From positions 1 through 43,048 of the forward strand of contig JAUXOC010000063.1 in NCBI GenBank assembly GCA_030682495.1: a DNA stretch of 43,048 nt, written 5' to 3'. How positions within the stretch are numbered: position 1 is the first letter of the stretch; each line of letters opens with the position of its first letter. Both the position numbers and the translations under genes were made by a program. Below are positions 17,003-25,837 of this stretch, piece after piece. This stretch comes from Alphaproteobacteria bacterium. GTDB taxonomy: Bacteria > Pseudomonadota > Alphaproteobacteria > Micavibrionales > UBA2020. The notes under the pieces are model-generated. The model searched no databases, was not told where the DNA came from, and saw nothing but the letters and a program-made list of their open reading frames with translations.

Positions 17003-17242
17003 ATGTCCAAAGAACTTGAAAAACTCAGTTTCGAAGACGCGCTGGGCGAGTTGGAAAAAATCGTCCGCACACTGGAATCCGGCGCAGACGACCTCAAGAC
17101 ATCGATTGACGCCTATGAACGCGGCATGACCCTCAAGAATTTCTGCGAGGCAAAGCTCAAAGAAGCACAGGGCCGCATCGAAAAAATCACCCTCGCCGCC
17201 GATGGCAGCGCCAAGGCCGAAGCTTTCTCGCTCGGCGAATAA
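17003..17242 (+). CDS. xseB: Exodeoxyribonuclease VII small subunit
   Basis: Small helical subunit that binds XseA to form exonuclease VII, which degrades single-stranded DNA to oligonucleotides. The 79 residues match the family length. The signature is LSFEDALGELEKIVRTLESG, followed by a second helix with YERGMTLKNFCEAKL. A ribosome-binding site AAGGAAG precedes the ATG. xseB followed by ispA is a conserved pair in many Proteobacteria. Between them at 17311-17330 lies an 8-bp perfect stem (GAAAAAAG / CTTTTTTC) that may slow or end transcription. Confidence 0.95.
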   Translation: MSKELEKLSFEDALGELEKIVRTLESGADDLKTSIDAYERGMTLKNFCEAKLKEAQGRIEKITLAADGSAKAEAFSLGE

Positions 17243-17384
17243 CCTTCTTTTCTGATATGTAAAGCCGCACTGCCCCTCTGCGCGGCGGGGTTATCTGTAT
17301 CGCAAGAATCGAAAAAAGATGACTTTTTTCTGTGGCTTGGGGTATAAAAAGAAGCCCTTTTAACCACCCGTCAGGAAACGTCAC

Positions 17385-18293
17385 ATGGCGCCATCTCTCA
17401 GAGAAGCCTCCCCCAAACTCAAGGATGCGATGGAGGATTGCCGCGAAAAGATGCAAAAAACCATTTCGAGCCTGCTGCCGCAGACCGATTTGGCCGAAGC
17501 GCCCCTGTTTGACGCCATGCGCTATGCTGCGCTCAGCGGCGGTAAACGCCTGCGCCCCTTTATGGTGCTTGAGGGCGCGCGTGTGTTTGGTGTCGACCAA
17601 GGCCGTGCCCGCCGCGTCGCCGCCGCTGCCGAATTCGTGCATTGCTATTCGCTGGTGCATGACGATCTACCGTCCATGGATAATGCCGATACCCGCCGCG
17701 GTAAACCTTCACTGCACAAAGCCTATGACGAGGCGACAGCGGTTCTTGCCGGTGACGCCCTGCTGACGCTGGCTTTTGAAACGCTGGCCGACCCCGAAAC
17801 CCACGAAGATCCGCGCGTGCGTATCGAACTGGTCGCTCTGCTGGCCGGTGCTATCGGCATGCATGGTATGGTCGGCGGGCAGATGCTCGACCTCATCGGT
17901 GAAAAACAGGAATTTGACGTCGGCACGATCAGCCGCCTGCAGCGCCTCAAAACCGGCAAGCTGATCGCTTTCTGCTGCGAAGCGGGTGCGATCCTTGGCA
18001 AAGCCAATCCGGCGCATCGCCAGTCCCTGCGCAACTACGCGCATGACCTTGGTCTCGCGTTTCAGGTAACCGATGATCTGCTTGACCTTGAAGGCAAAGC
18101 CGAAGAAATGGGCAAACCCGTCGGGCAAGACGCGAAAAAAGCGACCTTTGTTTCCACCATGGGCCCCGATCAGGCGCGCCAGCGCGCACAGATGCTGGTT
18201 GAGCAATCCGTATCGCACCTGCGCGTCTTTGACGGCGGACGCGTCGATCTACTGAAAGACCTCGCCTATTACGTGCTGGAGCGCCGCGTTTAA
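17385..18293 (+). CDS. ispA: Farnesyl diphosphate synthase (polyprenyl synthetase family)
   Basis: Condenses IPP with DMAPP and GPP to farnesyl diphosphate, the precursor of undecaprenol and quinone side chains. The 302 residues carry the first Asp-rich motif HDDLPSMDNAD (Asp93, Asp94, Asp99) followed by TRRG, and the second motif TDDLLDLEG (Asp230, Asp231, Asp234). GGKRLRP near residue 52-58 binds the diphosphate. The first motif has Asn and Ala where many homologues have Asp-Asp, a minor variation. The ATG has AGGAAA upstream, and TATAAA at 17343-17348 could be its own -10 box. Downstream is a DsbA-like gene instead of the expected dxs. Confidence 0.95.
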   Translation: MAPSLREASPKLKDAMEDCREKMQKTISSLLPQTDLAEAPLFDAMRYAALSGGKRLRPFMVLEGARVFGVDQGRARRVAAAAEFVHCYSLVHDDLPSMDNADTRRGKPSLHKAYDEATAVLAGDALLTLAFETLADPETHEDPRVRIELVALLAGAIGMHGMVGGQMLDLIGEKQEFDVGTISRLQRLKTGKLIAFCCEAGAILGKANPAHRQSLRNYAHDLGLAFQVTDDLLDLEGKAEEMGKPVGQDAKKATFVSTMGPDQARQRAQMLVEQSVSHLRVFDGGRVDLLKDLAYYVLERRV

Positions 18294-18319
18294 AGCGCCT
18301 TACCATCAGGAGAAACCCT

Positions 18320-18979
18320 ATGCGTCTTGCTGTTCTTTTTGTCGCCGCGGCTGTGGCGCTTGGTTTTGTCGTGAGCCCCGTTCTGGCACAGCGTATGGCA
18401 TTGGTCGCCCCGACACCGCCCGCCGCAGAAAAACCGGCGGACGAGATCGTCTGGGAAGAGCGTAGCCTGGGCGATGACGCCGCGCCGGTCACGATCTATG
18501 AATATGCCTCCATGACCTGCGGCCACTGTGCGGCCTTTCATGAGCTGGTATTGCCGCATGTCAAATCAGAACTGATCGATACCGGCAAGGCGCGCTTGGT
18601 GTATCGCGACTTTCCGCTGAACGCCGCTGCGGTCAAGGCCGCTACACTGGCGCGCTGCATGCCGGCAGGCCGTTTCTTCCCGTTCATTACCAGCGTATAT
18701 CAGGCACAGCAAAGCTGGGCACATGGCGAAGATGCCGAAGGCGGACTCGTGAAGCTTGCCGCCCTTGCGGGACTAGACGAAACACGCGCCCGTGCCTGCA
18801 TGAACCACGAAGCGCTGGAGCTGAAAACCATCGAACTGGTGCGCGAAGCGCAAATGAAATACCGCCTCAGCTCCACGCCGTCCTTTGTCTTTTACGACGA
18901 CAAAGGCGTGCAGATGAAGGACTATAAGCCCTTCACCGACCTGATGGAAAAACACTTCAAAGACCCGCACAAACACTAG
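18320..18979 (+). CDS. DsbA-family thiol:disulfide oxidoreductase
   Basis: Periplasmic thioredoxin-fold protein that probably forms or isomerises disulfides in exported proteins. The 219 residues start with a signal peptide (about 1-23, cleaved after PVLA). The active site is CGHC at 67-70, within YEYASMTCGHCAAFH. A helical insertion follows, and the cis-Pro loop is SSTPSFV. The CGHC tetrad and the length resemble the Thioredoxin_4 group rather than classic DsbA with CPHC. GGAG precedes the start and the gene follows ispA after 26 bases, so it is probably cotranscribed. An 18-bp perfect palindrome (18977-18994) overlaps its stop codon. Confidence 0.9.
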   Translation: MRLAVLFVAAAVALGFVVSPVLAQRMALVAPTPPAAEKPADEIVWEERSLGDDAAPVTIYEYASMTCGHCAAFHELVLPHVKSELIDTGKARLVYRDFPLNAAAVKAATLARCMPAGRFFPFITSVYQAQQSWAHGEDAEGGLVKLAALAGLDETRARACMNHEALELKTIELVREAQMKYRLSSTPSFVFYDDKGVQMKDYKPFTDLMEKHFKDPHKH

Positions 18980-18994
18980 AATCAATTGATTCTA
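18977..18994. repeat. 18-bp perfect palindrome between convergent genes
   Basis: TAGAATCAATTGATTCTA reads the same on both strands and includes the DsbA-like stop codon. It lies between convergent genes, 14 bases before the chemoreceptor stop. It could form a small stem on either transcript, but there is no U tract, so I do not call it a terminator. Confidence 0.5.
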
Positions 18995-19008
18995 AGGCGT
19001 GGTCAGGA

Positions 19009-20682
19009 TCAGGCGCGTCGCAAGTCGCCAAAAAACTGCTCCACTCTGCTTTTGAGGGTCTCCGATTCCCGTGACAATTCGCGCGCTGCCGACAGCACCT
19101 GCGCCGCTGCACTGTCGGTGCGCAGGGTGGCCGCACTGACATGCATGATATTGTCCGCCGCGCCTCGCGCCCCCATGGCGGCGCGTGCCACGTTCTGCGA
19201 AATTTCGCCGGTGGCAGCGGTTTGCTCGTCTACCGCTGCCGAAATCGTGCCGGTCGATACGTTGATGGAAGCAATGGTGCCGAGGATGCCGCGAATGGCC
19301 GCCGCCGCGCCCCGCGCGCTTTGCTGCATACTGCTGATCTGCTGCGAAATATCGCCTGTCGCCGCCGCGGTTTGACCGGCCAACGATTTGACCTCTGCTG
19401 CCACAACGGCAAAACCGCGCCCGGCCTCACCTGCCCGCGCCGCCTCGATGGTGGCGTTCAGCGCCAGCAGGTTGGTTTGCTCTGCGATATCGGTGATGAC
19501 TTTGACGATATCGCCGATTTTTTGCGCAGCGTCTTCCAGCCCGCGCACGATGTTATCGGTATCACGCGCCTGCCGTACGGCTTCGTCGCTGATTTGCGTT
19601 GCGCGCAGGATTTGCCGCGAAATTTCCCCAAGCGATGCGTTGATCTCTTCTGTCGCGGCGGCCACGGTTTCGATGTTCGATGATGTGCCGCGCGCAGCAT
19701 TTTCGGCGGCCTGCGCCTGATGTCCGGTGTCGCGCGCCACGCCGCCCATTTCACCGGCAGTGCTTTCAAGCTCTGTCGCGGCGGCGGCGACGGTTTTTAA
19801 AACGCCACTGACAGAGCTGTCAAAATCGCGCAGCAAGCCCTCCAGTGCTTCGGTACGGCGCTGTTTTTCCTGCGCCAGTCTGCGGGCCTCCAGACTGTTG
19901 CGTCTGAAAATATCCAGCGCCGTCGCCATGCGGCCAATCTCGTCGCGGCGCGACTGTGCGGGGATGGCGATATCCAAACGCCCCGCCGACATTTCAGCCA
20001 TCAGCTGGGTTATTTCCTGCACTGGCCTTGAAATGCTGCGCGCCACGGCAAAACATCCTGCAAATCCGAGCGCGATCAGCACAAACTGCGCCGTATAGAC
20101 CGCATGGCGCATGTGCGTCAGTGCTGCCGCAACGTTCTGTCCCGAAGCCTCCAGCTCCCGCAGTTGCAAGTCCTCCAGCGCCAGCGCGTTCTTTCTGAAA
20201 CGGCGGATAGTGTCTTCGTCCGCGCCGTGGTAGAGAGTCAGCGCTTCTGCGCGCGAACTTTCCCCTTCAGCAGCAGCGGCGATAACGGCATAGTTTTTTT
20301 GCATCTCGCGCCATGCGTTGGCGGCTTCGGCATAGATCCGCCGCTGTGAGCCTTCGGGCATTTGCGCCAGCAGGGTTTTTTCCAGTGCCGCATAAAGCGT
20401 GAAAATATCTGCAGCTTCGCTTCGCGCGCGCGCGCGGTCAGCCGCATCGTCAGACAGCAGGTTATGCCCCTTGATGGCATAGAGCTGTTCGGCCAGCGTT
20501 TGCATGTCGGCCAGCGCGTGGATGCCGACGTATTGGCGGCTACGCAAATCGCCAGAGATGTCTTCGAGCGCGTTTGCATGGTGGGCGACAAACCCCGTCA
20601 TCAGTCCTGTCAGCAGCACGATCAGGCCAAAAATCGTCACCACCCGTGCCGTCACCGGCATATCCTGCATCCAGCGCGCCAT
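19009..20682 (-). CDS. Methyl-accepting chemotaxis protein
   Basis: Membrane chemoreceptor that signals to CheA and CheW to steer flagellar movement. The 557 residues have a first membrane helix at about 12-33, a periplasmic helical sensor of about 155 residues, a second helix near 190-210, a HAMP domain ([19 protein letters not shown]) and a long coiled-coil signalling domain. The tip carries [20 protein letters not shown] and [15 protein letters not shown], nearly invariant in this family. No PAS or CACHE domain is visible; the sensor looks like a four-helix bundle. The start has a strong GAGGAGG. It interrupts the usual ispA-dxs neighbourhood on the opposite strand. No ligand can be inferred. 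Confidence 0.95.
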   Translation of the reverse strand: MARWMQDMPVTARVVTIFGLIVLLTGLMTGFVAHHANALEDISGDLRSRQYVGIHALADMQTLAEQLYAIKGHNLLSDDAADRARARSEAADIFTLYAALEKTLLAQMPEGSQRRIYAEAANAWREMQKNYAVIAAAAEGESSRAEALTLYHGADEDTIRRFRKNALALEDLQLRELEASGQNVAAALTHMRHAVYTAQFVLIALGFAGCFAVARSISRPVQEITQLMAEMSAGRLDIAIPAQSRRDEIGRMATALDIFRRNSLEARRLAQEKQRRTEALEGLLRDFDSSVSGVLKTVAAAATELESTAGEMGGVARDTGHQAQAAENAARGTSSNIETVAAATEEINASLGEISRQILRATQISDEAVRQARDTDNIVRGLEDAAQKIGDIVKVITDIAEQTNLLALNATIEAARAGEAGRGFAVVAAEVKSLAGQTAAATGDISQQISSMQQSARGAAAAIRGILGTIASINVSTGTISAAVDEQTAATGEISQNVARAAMGARGAADNIMHVSAATLRTDSAAAQVLSAARELSRESETLKSRVEQFFGDLRRA

Positions 20683-20695
20683 GTTTCCTCCTCGT

Positions 20696-20758
20696 TATAC
20701 AATCCTAAGCTGTATATAGTTAAGTTTTATTGAATTTCCTAAAACCACAGATTGTATA
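20696..20758. repeat. Spaced inverted repeat between divergent genes
   Basis: TATACAATC at 20696-20704 and GATTGTATA at 20750-20758 are exact reverse complements, 45 bases apart, in the AT-rich gap between the chemoreceptor and dxs. TATA-like boxes (CTGTATATAG) lie between them. It may be a regulator site pair for the chemoreceptor promoter; it could also be chance in AT-rich DNA. The rest of the 200-base gap shows nothing else clear. Confidence 0.4.
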
Positions 20759-20884
20759 CATACGCGGTAATGCAGCCTTGGCCGCAGGCGGGCGCGAAAG
20801 GCAGAAAATAGGCGTTTCTTCGCAGCGGCGGCGGGCTTATAACAAATCAGCGCCGGACAAGACCGGCGACTCAGAAAGATAAAA

Positions 20885-22801
20885 ATGACCAAAACCCCGC
20901 TCCTCGATTCCGTGCCGCTCCCCGCTGATTTGCGCAAGCTGGATAAAAAACAGCTGCCGCTGCTCGCCGAAGAATTGCGCGCGGAAATGATTGATGCGGT
21001 GTCTGTGACCGGCGGGCATCTGGGCGCAGGTCTGGGCGTGGTCGAATTGACCGCCGCCATTCATTATATTTTCAACACACCCGACGACCGTCTGATCTGG
21101 GATGTGGGGCATCAGGCCTATCCGCATAAAATTCTGACAGGGCGCAGAGACCGCATCCGTACCTTGCGTCAGGGCGGTGGGCTTTCCGGCTTTACCAAAA
21201 GATCCGAAAGCGCATATGACCCTTTTGGCGCGGCGCATAGCTCGACATCTATTTCCGCTGGCCTTGGCATGGCAGTTGCCAGCAATCTGGATGGCCGCGA
21301 CAACCGCGTGATCTGCGTCATCGGTGACGGCGCGATGAGCGCGGGTATGGCCTACGAAGCCATGAACAACGCCGGCAGCATGAAAAGCAAGCTGGTGGTT
21401 ATCCTGAATGACAACGACATGTCGATCGCCCCGCCCGTGGGCGCGATGAGCGCCTATCTGTCGCGCCTGATTTCATCCAAGCCTTATTTGGGCATGCGCG
21501 AGCTGGGCAAGAAAATCACCGGCAAGCTGCCCGGCCCGCTGAAACGCGCCGCCGCCCGCGCAGAAGAATATGCGCGCGGCATGGTGACAGGCGGCACGCT
21601 GTTTGAAGAGCTTGGTTTTTACTACGTCGGCCCCATCGACGGGCATAACTTTGACCATCTGCTGCCGGTGCTGGAAAACGTGCGCGATTCGATCTACGAG
21701 GGTCCGATCCTCGTGCATGTCGTCACGCAAAAAGGCCGCGGCTATGCGCCTGCCGAAAATGCGGCCGACAAAATGCATGGTGTCGCCAAATTCGACGTAC
21801 TGACCGGCGCGCAGGCCAAATCGCAAACGAACGCACCGACCTATACCCGCATCTTCGCCGATAGTCTGATCGCCGAGGCGCGCAAGGACGATAAAATCAT
21901 CGCGATTACGGCCGCGATGCCGTCCGGCACGGGTCTCGATCTCTTCGCCAAAGAATTTCCGGCGCGCACGTTTGATGTGGGTATTGCAGAACAGCATGCC
22001 GTGACTTTTGCGGCGGGGCTGGCGACCGAAGGCTATAAACCTTTCTGCGCGATTTATTCCACCTTTTTGCAGCGCGGCTATGACCAGCTCGTGCATGACG
22101 TGGCTTTGCAAAATCTGCCCGTCCGCTTCGCGCTTGACCGCGCGGGGCTGGTTGGCGCAGATGGCGCAACGCATGCGGGGTCTTTCGATACGGCCTATCT
22201 CGCCTGCCTGCCGAACATGATCCTGATGGCTGCCGCCGACGAGGCAGAGATGAAACATATGGTGACAACCATGGCGGCCTATGGCGAAGGGCCGATTGCC
22301 CTGCGTTATCCGCGCGGCGAAGGTCTTGGTGTTGAAATGCCGTCCGAAGGTGTGCCGCTCGAAATTGGCCGAGGGCGCATTCTGCGCGAAGGTACGGCGG
22401 TTGCACTGCTCAGCTATGGCACGCGCCTTGGCGAATGTTTGAAGGCGGCGGATCTGCTTGCCGCGCGCGGGCTTTCCGCCACGGTGGCCGATGCGCGTTT
22501 CGCCAAGCCCCTCGACCGTGATCTGATCCTGCGTCTTGCGCGCGAACATAGCGTTGTGCTGACCATCGAAGAAGGCAGCACAGGCGGTTTTGGCGCGATG
22601 GTGCTGCATCTGCTGGCGGCCGAGGGCGTGCTCGACCGCGGGCTTAAAATCCGCACCATGGTTTTGCCCGATGCTTATATCGACCACGACGCGCCGCTGC
22701 GCCAATATGATCTTGCCGGTCTGAACGCACCGCAGATTGCGCTGCAGGCGATGGATGCGCTTGGCATACCCGCGGATATGACCCTTGTCTGCCCCGCCTG
22801 A
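20885..22801 (+). CDS. dxs: 1-deoxy-D-xylulose-5-phosphate synthase
   Basis: Thiamine-diphosphate enzyme that condenses pyruvate and glyceraldehyde 3-phosphate, the first and flux-controlling step of the MEP pathway. The 638 residues are standard. The N-terminal half has [31 protein letters not shown], and the cofactor motif [18 protein letters not shown]. The transketolase-like centre has MPSGTGL and [17 protein letters not shown], and the C-terminal domain is complete. The ribosome-binding site is weak (AGAAAGA). The chromate-type transporter gene begins inside its last codons. dxs normally lies near xseB, ispA and tlyA in Alphaproteobacteria; here a DsbA-like gene and a chemoreceptor lie between ispA and dxs. 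Confidence 0.98.
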   Translation: MTKTPLLDSVPLPADLRKLDKKQLPLLAEELRAEMIDAVSVTGGHLGAGLGVVELTAAIHYIFNTPDDRLIWDVGHQAYPHKILTGRRDRIRTLRQGGGLSGFTKRSESAYDPFGAAHSSTSISAGLGMAVASNLDGRDNRVICVIGDGAMSAGMAYEAMNNAGSMKSKLVVILNDNDMSIAPPVGAMSAYLSRLISSKPYLGMRELGKKITGKLPGPLKRAAARAEEYARGMVTGGTLFEELGFYYVGPIDGHNFDHLLPVLENVRDSIYEGPILVHVVTQKGRGYAPAENAADKMHGVAKFDVLTGAQAKSQTNAPTYTRIFADSLIAEARKDDKIIAITAAMPSGTGLDLFAKEFPARTFDVGIAEQHAVTFAAGLATEGYKPFCAIYSTFLQRGYDQLVHDVALQNLPVRFALDRAGLVGADGATHAGSFDTAYLACLPNMILMAAADEAEMKHMVTTMAAYGEGPIALRYPRGEGLGVEMPSEGVPLEIGRGRILREGTAVALLSYGTRLGECLKAADLLAARGLSATVADARFAKPLDRDLILRLAREHSVVLTIEEGSTGGFGAMVLHLLAAEGVLDRGLKIRTMVLPDAYIDHDAPLRQYDLAGLNAPQIALQAMDALGIPADMTLVCPA

Positions 22802-23996
22802 TCAAAAACAGCCGGAAAGCCGTGCCGCGTCTCTTGCCGCGTGCTTTCGCAGTTCTCTTTGGCTTGGGCTTACGTCTTTCGGCGGGCCGGTGGCGCATAT
22901 TGGCTATTTCGAGCGCGCCTATGTCCAGCGCCTGCGCTGGCTGGATGCCGCCGCCTTCGCCCAGATCGCGGCGCTCTGTCAGGTCTTGCCCGGGCCTGCC
23001 AGCAGCCAGATGAATTTTCTGATCGGCTGGCGGCGCGGCGGTGCGCTGGGCGCGTTGTTATCTTTTACTGCCTTTACTCTTCCTTCGGCGCTTTTGATGG
23101 TGGCCGCAGCGGCTTATGCGGGTGCATTGGGCGGCATGGATACGCTGGTGCAGGCACTTAAACTTGTCGCCGCCGTTATCGTCGCGCAGGCGGTTTTGTC
23201 GATGGCGCGGACGCTTTGCCCCGACCTTGCCCGCCGGATACTCGCCGCGATCTGCGCTGTTATCTGTGCGCTTTCCGGAGGGCTTTATATTCAACTTGGC
23301 GTTATTGCACTGGGCGGCGTTTTCGGTCTGTTGCGGCGGCCGCGCAGCGACGCAGTGCCGGAAACGGCGGGCAGCCTGCCGCCGATGATTGCGCAAAAAA
23401 CGGCTTGGCGCGCGCTGGTTCTCTTTGTCCTTCTGCTGGCGGCACTCCCTGCCTTTGCGGCGTTGACGGGACAGCAGGGCGTTTTACCGCTGGCCGAAGT
23501 CTTTTACCGCAGCGGGGCACTGGTTTTTGGCGGCGGACACGTGGTTTTGCCTTTGCTGTATGATGCGCTTCCCGCCGCGCGCGACAATATCGTGCTTTTC
23601 TACGGCCTGGCGCAGGCCTTGCCGGGACCCATGTTTGCGATTGCATCGGCGCTTGGCTATACGCTGTTTTCACCGGCGCCATGGGCGGGCGCTTTTGTAG
23701 CGCTCGGTTTTATTTTTCTGCCGGGGCTTTTGATCGCTGTGGCGGGGTATTACTTCTGGCAGAAAATGCTTGCCATGCCGCGGCTGCTTGCGGCGCTATC
23801 TGGTATTTCGGCGGCGGTGGTCGGCATTTTGGCGGGCGCCTTGATTGATCCCGTGCTCATCAGCGCCATTCGCACCTTGCCCGACGCGCTTTTTATTCTG
23901 GCCTGCTTTGCGCTGGCCGTCTGGAAAAAACTGCCCGCAGCGGCGGTGATTGTGCTTTGCGCCGCCTATGCGTTTTTGATGGGGGTTTGGGCATGA
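22785..23996 (+). CDS. chrA: Chromate transporter family protein (long form)
   Basis: Membrane protein of the CHR superfamily, whose known members export chromate. The 403 residues contain two homologous halves, as in long-chain ChrA: the first starts [13 protein letters not shown] with [12 protein letters not shown], and the second has [12 protein letters not shown] with [10 protein letters not shown]. About ten to twelve hydrophobic segments are visible. It starts with TTG at 22785, 17 bases inside dxs, and its stop overlaps the tlyA ATG by four bases, so the three genes are tightly coupled. A chromate transporter between dxs and tlyA is unusual and suggests insertion into an older operon. 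The true substrate cannot be told from sequence. Confidence 0.9.
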   Translation: MSAPPDQKQPESRAASLAACFRSSLWLGLTSFGGPVAHIGYFERAYVQRLRWLDAAAFAQIAALCQVLPGPASSQMNFLIGWRRGGALGALLSFTAFTLPSALLMVAAAAYAGALGGMDTLVQALKLVAAVIVAQAVLSMARTLCPDLARRILAAICAVICALSGGLYIQLGVIALGGVFGLLRRPRSDAVPETAGSLPPMIAQKTAWRALVLFVLLLAALPAFAALTGQQGVLPLAEVFYRSGALVFGGGHVVLPLLYDALPAARDNIVLFYGLAQALPGPMFAIASALGYTLFSPAPWAGAFVALGFIFLPGLLIAVAGYYFWQKMLAMPRLLAALSGISAAVVGILAGALIDPVLISAIRTLPDALFILACFALAVWKKLPAAAVIVLCAAYAFLMGVWA

Positions 23997-24730
23997 ACGC
24001 GCGCCTCGATCAATACCTTTGCGAAAAAGGGCTCGTTCCCAGCCGTGCGCGGGCGCAGGCCATGATCCGCGCAGGCCTCGTGACGATTGACGGCACTGTA
24101 CAGACCAAACCCGCCGCCACCGTCCGTGCGGATGCAGTGGTTGTCGTCACGGGCGATGTGCATCCATGGGTGTCGCGCGGCGGTGTCAAGCTTGACCATG
24201 CGCTCCGCCATTTCGGTATCGATGTGACGGGCGCTATCTGCCTTGATCTGGGCGCATCGACGGGCGGCTTTACCGAGGTGCTTTTGGCGCGGGGCGCGGC
24301 AAAAGTTTACGCTGTCGATGTAGGGCGCGACCAGCTGCATGACAAACTGCGCGGCGATGCGCGCGTGGCTAGTCTGGAATCGACCCATGCCAAAGACCTC
24401 GGCCGCGATCTGCTGCCCGAGGCACCGGAGATTCTTGTCGCGGACGTCAGCTTTATCAGCCTGACAAAGGTGCTGCCGTTTGTGCTGCCACTGCTGGCGG
24501 TATCCGCGCGGGCGCTGCTGCTTGTAAAGCCGCAGTTTGAATCCTCTCCTGCCGACATCGGCAAGGGCGGCATTGTCCGTGACGTGGCTATCCAGCAGGC
24601 CGCGGTCGAATCGGTTCTGACCTTCCTGCGAAATGCGGGCTGGCAGGGGGGTGCGGCTGAAGACAGCCCCCTCGATGGCAGCGACGGCAACCGCGAGATT
24701 TTTATTTATGCATATAAATCAGCCTCATAG
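23993..24730 (+). CDS. tlyA: TlyA family rRNA (cytidine-2'-O)-methyltransferase
   Basis: RNA methyltransferase of the hemolysin A (TlyA) family; characterised members methylate 16S and 23S rRNA. The 245 residues start with an S4 RNA-binding domain (RLDQYLCEKGLVPSRARAQ cut as RLDQYLCEKGL and AGLVTIDG), then the linker SRGGVKL, then an FtsJ-like fold with the SAM motif LDLGASTGGFT at 84-94, VDVG, and DVSFISL, and a late VKPQFE. The ATG at 23993 overlaps the chrA stop (ATGA) and gives the standard N-terminus; an in-frame upstream start would fall inside chrA. It ends the dxs-chrA-tlyA run. Confidence 0.94.
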   Translation: MNARLDQYLCEKGLVPSRARAQAMIRAGLVTIDGTVQTKPAATVRADAVVVVTGDVHPWVSRGGVKLDHALRHFGIDVTGAICLDLGASTGGFTEVLLARGAAKVYAVDVGRDQLHDKLRGDARVASLESTHAKDLGRDLLPEAPEILVADVSFISLTKVLPFVLPLLAVSARALLLVKPQFESSPADIGKGGIVRDVAIQQAAVESVLTFLRNAGWQGGAAEDSPLDGSDGNREIFIYAYKSAS

Positions 24731-24739
24731 CTGTACGTT

Positions 24740-24768
24740 TTGACATAAAAAATAGGGCGGTGTATAGT
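24740..24768 (+). promoter_or_regulatory. Near-consensus sigma70-type promoter of the HExxH gene pair
   Basis: TTGACA (24740-24745), exactly 17 bases, then TATAGT (24763-24768). This is the best promoter match in the window. Transcription would start near 24775 and give a leader of about 25 bases before the ATG at 24800. It separates the pair from the dxs-chrA-tlyA operon. Confidence 0.8.
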
Positions 24769-24799
24769 ATAGGCATCTTGGGGCAGAGCCGGACACGAC

Positions 24800-25837
24800 A
24801 TGGGATCCAATCAACCGAAAATGACAGAGGCGGAAACCGCCGCCGCGCGCAAACAGGTCTTGCAGACGGTGCGTCAGACGCGTCTAGGGCGTGCGCTGCT
24901 CTCTGCGCTGGGCAAAGCGCAGGTCAAGATTGTTTTCAGCGACGACGTTGCCGCTGCGGCAGATCTTGGTGACGAAAAAAATATCTATGGTCTGTTTGAC
25001 CTGCGCAACGACACGCTTTACGTCGATGCCCGCGCGCCGCTGCATGCACAGCTGCATTTTTTTGCGCACGAAGCGCGCCATGCACTGCAGATGCAGCAGG
25101 ATAGAAAAATCAACGGTGCCAGCGAAACGGCCAGTATCCATCTGATCTCGCCGGTGACGATGCTTTATCTGACGCGCCTGCGCGAAATTGATGCGGATGT
25201 TTTTGCGGTCTGCTTTGTTGCGCAAAACGACCTGCATACAGGCAGCAAACATTTTAGCGAGATGTGCAAACGTGGCGGGCTGTTTGCAAAGACCGACTCC
25301 TACAGCCGTGCTACGCTTTACGAGGCTTTTTTAGAGAACTGGCAAGCGCAGGAAGTTCCGCGCGATATGGCGCGGTCGGCGCGCGCTGTTTTGTCCGCCT
25401 TTGTGCAAAATACCGCGCTTTTGAACGCGTATAATAATTTTGCATTGCATGTATGGGAAAAAACGGCCTTTGCCGCCGCCGTTGAGCACGCACAAAAACC
25501 CTCCAGTGATTACTTTAAAAGCTTCCGCGCGGCTGCGCTTCAAAAAGACAAAGCCGAAACGCCGCGCCAGATTTTTAACAAGAGCGCCGAAGCCTACGGC
25601 AGGTTATTGGTCAAAAGTGGCGCGCCTGATTATCTCTCCGGCATCAAGACAGACGACCTGGCAAAATTTATCAGTGAAGAAAATGCGCAGGCGCATCCGG
25701 AACATACGACGAATTACGCCTACGAGCGCGCACTGGAAAACTTTGAAATGGCGATCAAGCATTATACCGCCGCGCCTGCTAACAGTAACGCGCCGGCCGC
25801 GCCACGGCGCGCAAAAAAGGCGGGGCCGAAGCCATGA
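24800..25837 (+). CDS. HExxH putative metallopeptidase, first of pair
   Basis: Uncharacterised protein of 345 residues with a probable zinc-peptidase site. HEARHALQMQQ holds His90, Glu91 and His94, and LREIDADVFA 35 residues later offers Glu129 as third ligand, the gluzincin pattern. Before the site is a short alpha/beta stretch (VKIVFSDDV and IYGLFDLRNDTLYVD). The C-terminal half is helical, ending in a Pro/Ala/Lys tail. No signal peptide or membrane helix is seen, so it is probably cytoplasmic. It resembles what I recall as the DUF6782 group of putative metallopeptidases. The ATG at 24800 lacks a good ribosome-binding site; Met8 is an alternative. Its stop overlaps the next start by four bases. 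Confidence 0.75.
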   Translation: MGSNQPKMTEAETAAARKQVLQTVRQTRLGRALLSALGKAQVKIVFSDDVAAAADLGDEKNIYGLFDLRNDTLYVDARAPLHAQLHFFAHEARHALQMQQDRKINGASETASIHLISPVTMLYLTRLREIDADVFAVCFVAQNDLHTGSKHFSEMCKRGGLFAKTDSYSRATLYEAFLENWQAQEVPRDMARSARAVLSAFVQNTALLNAYNNFALHVWEKTAFAAAVEHAQKPSSDYFKSFRAAALQKDKAETPRQIFNKSAEAYGRLLVKSGAPDYLSGIKTDDLAKFISEENAQAHPEHTTNYAYERALENFEMAIKHYTAAPANSNAPAAPRRAKKAGPKP

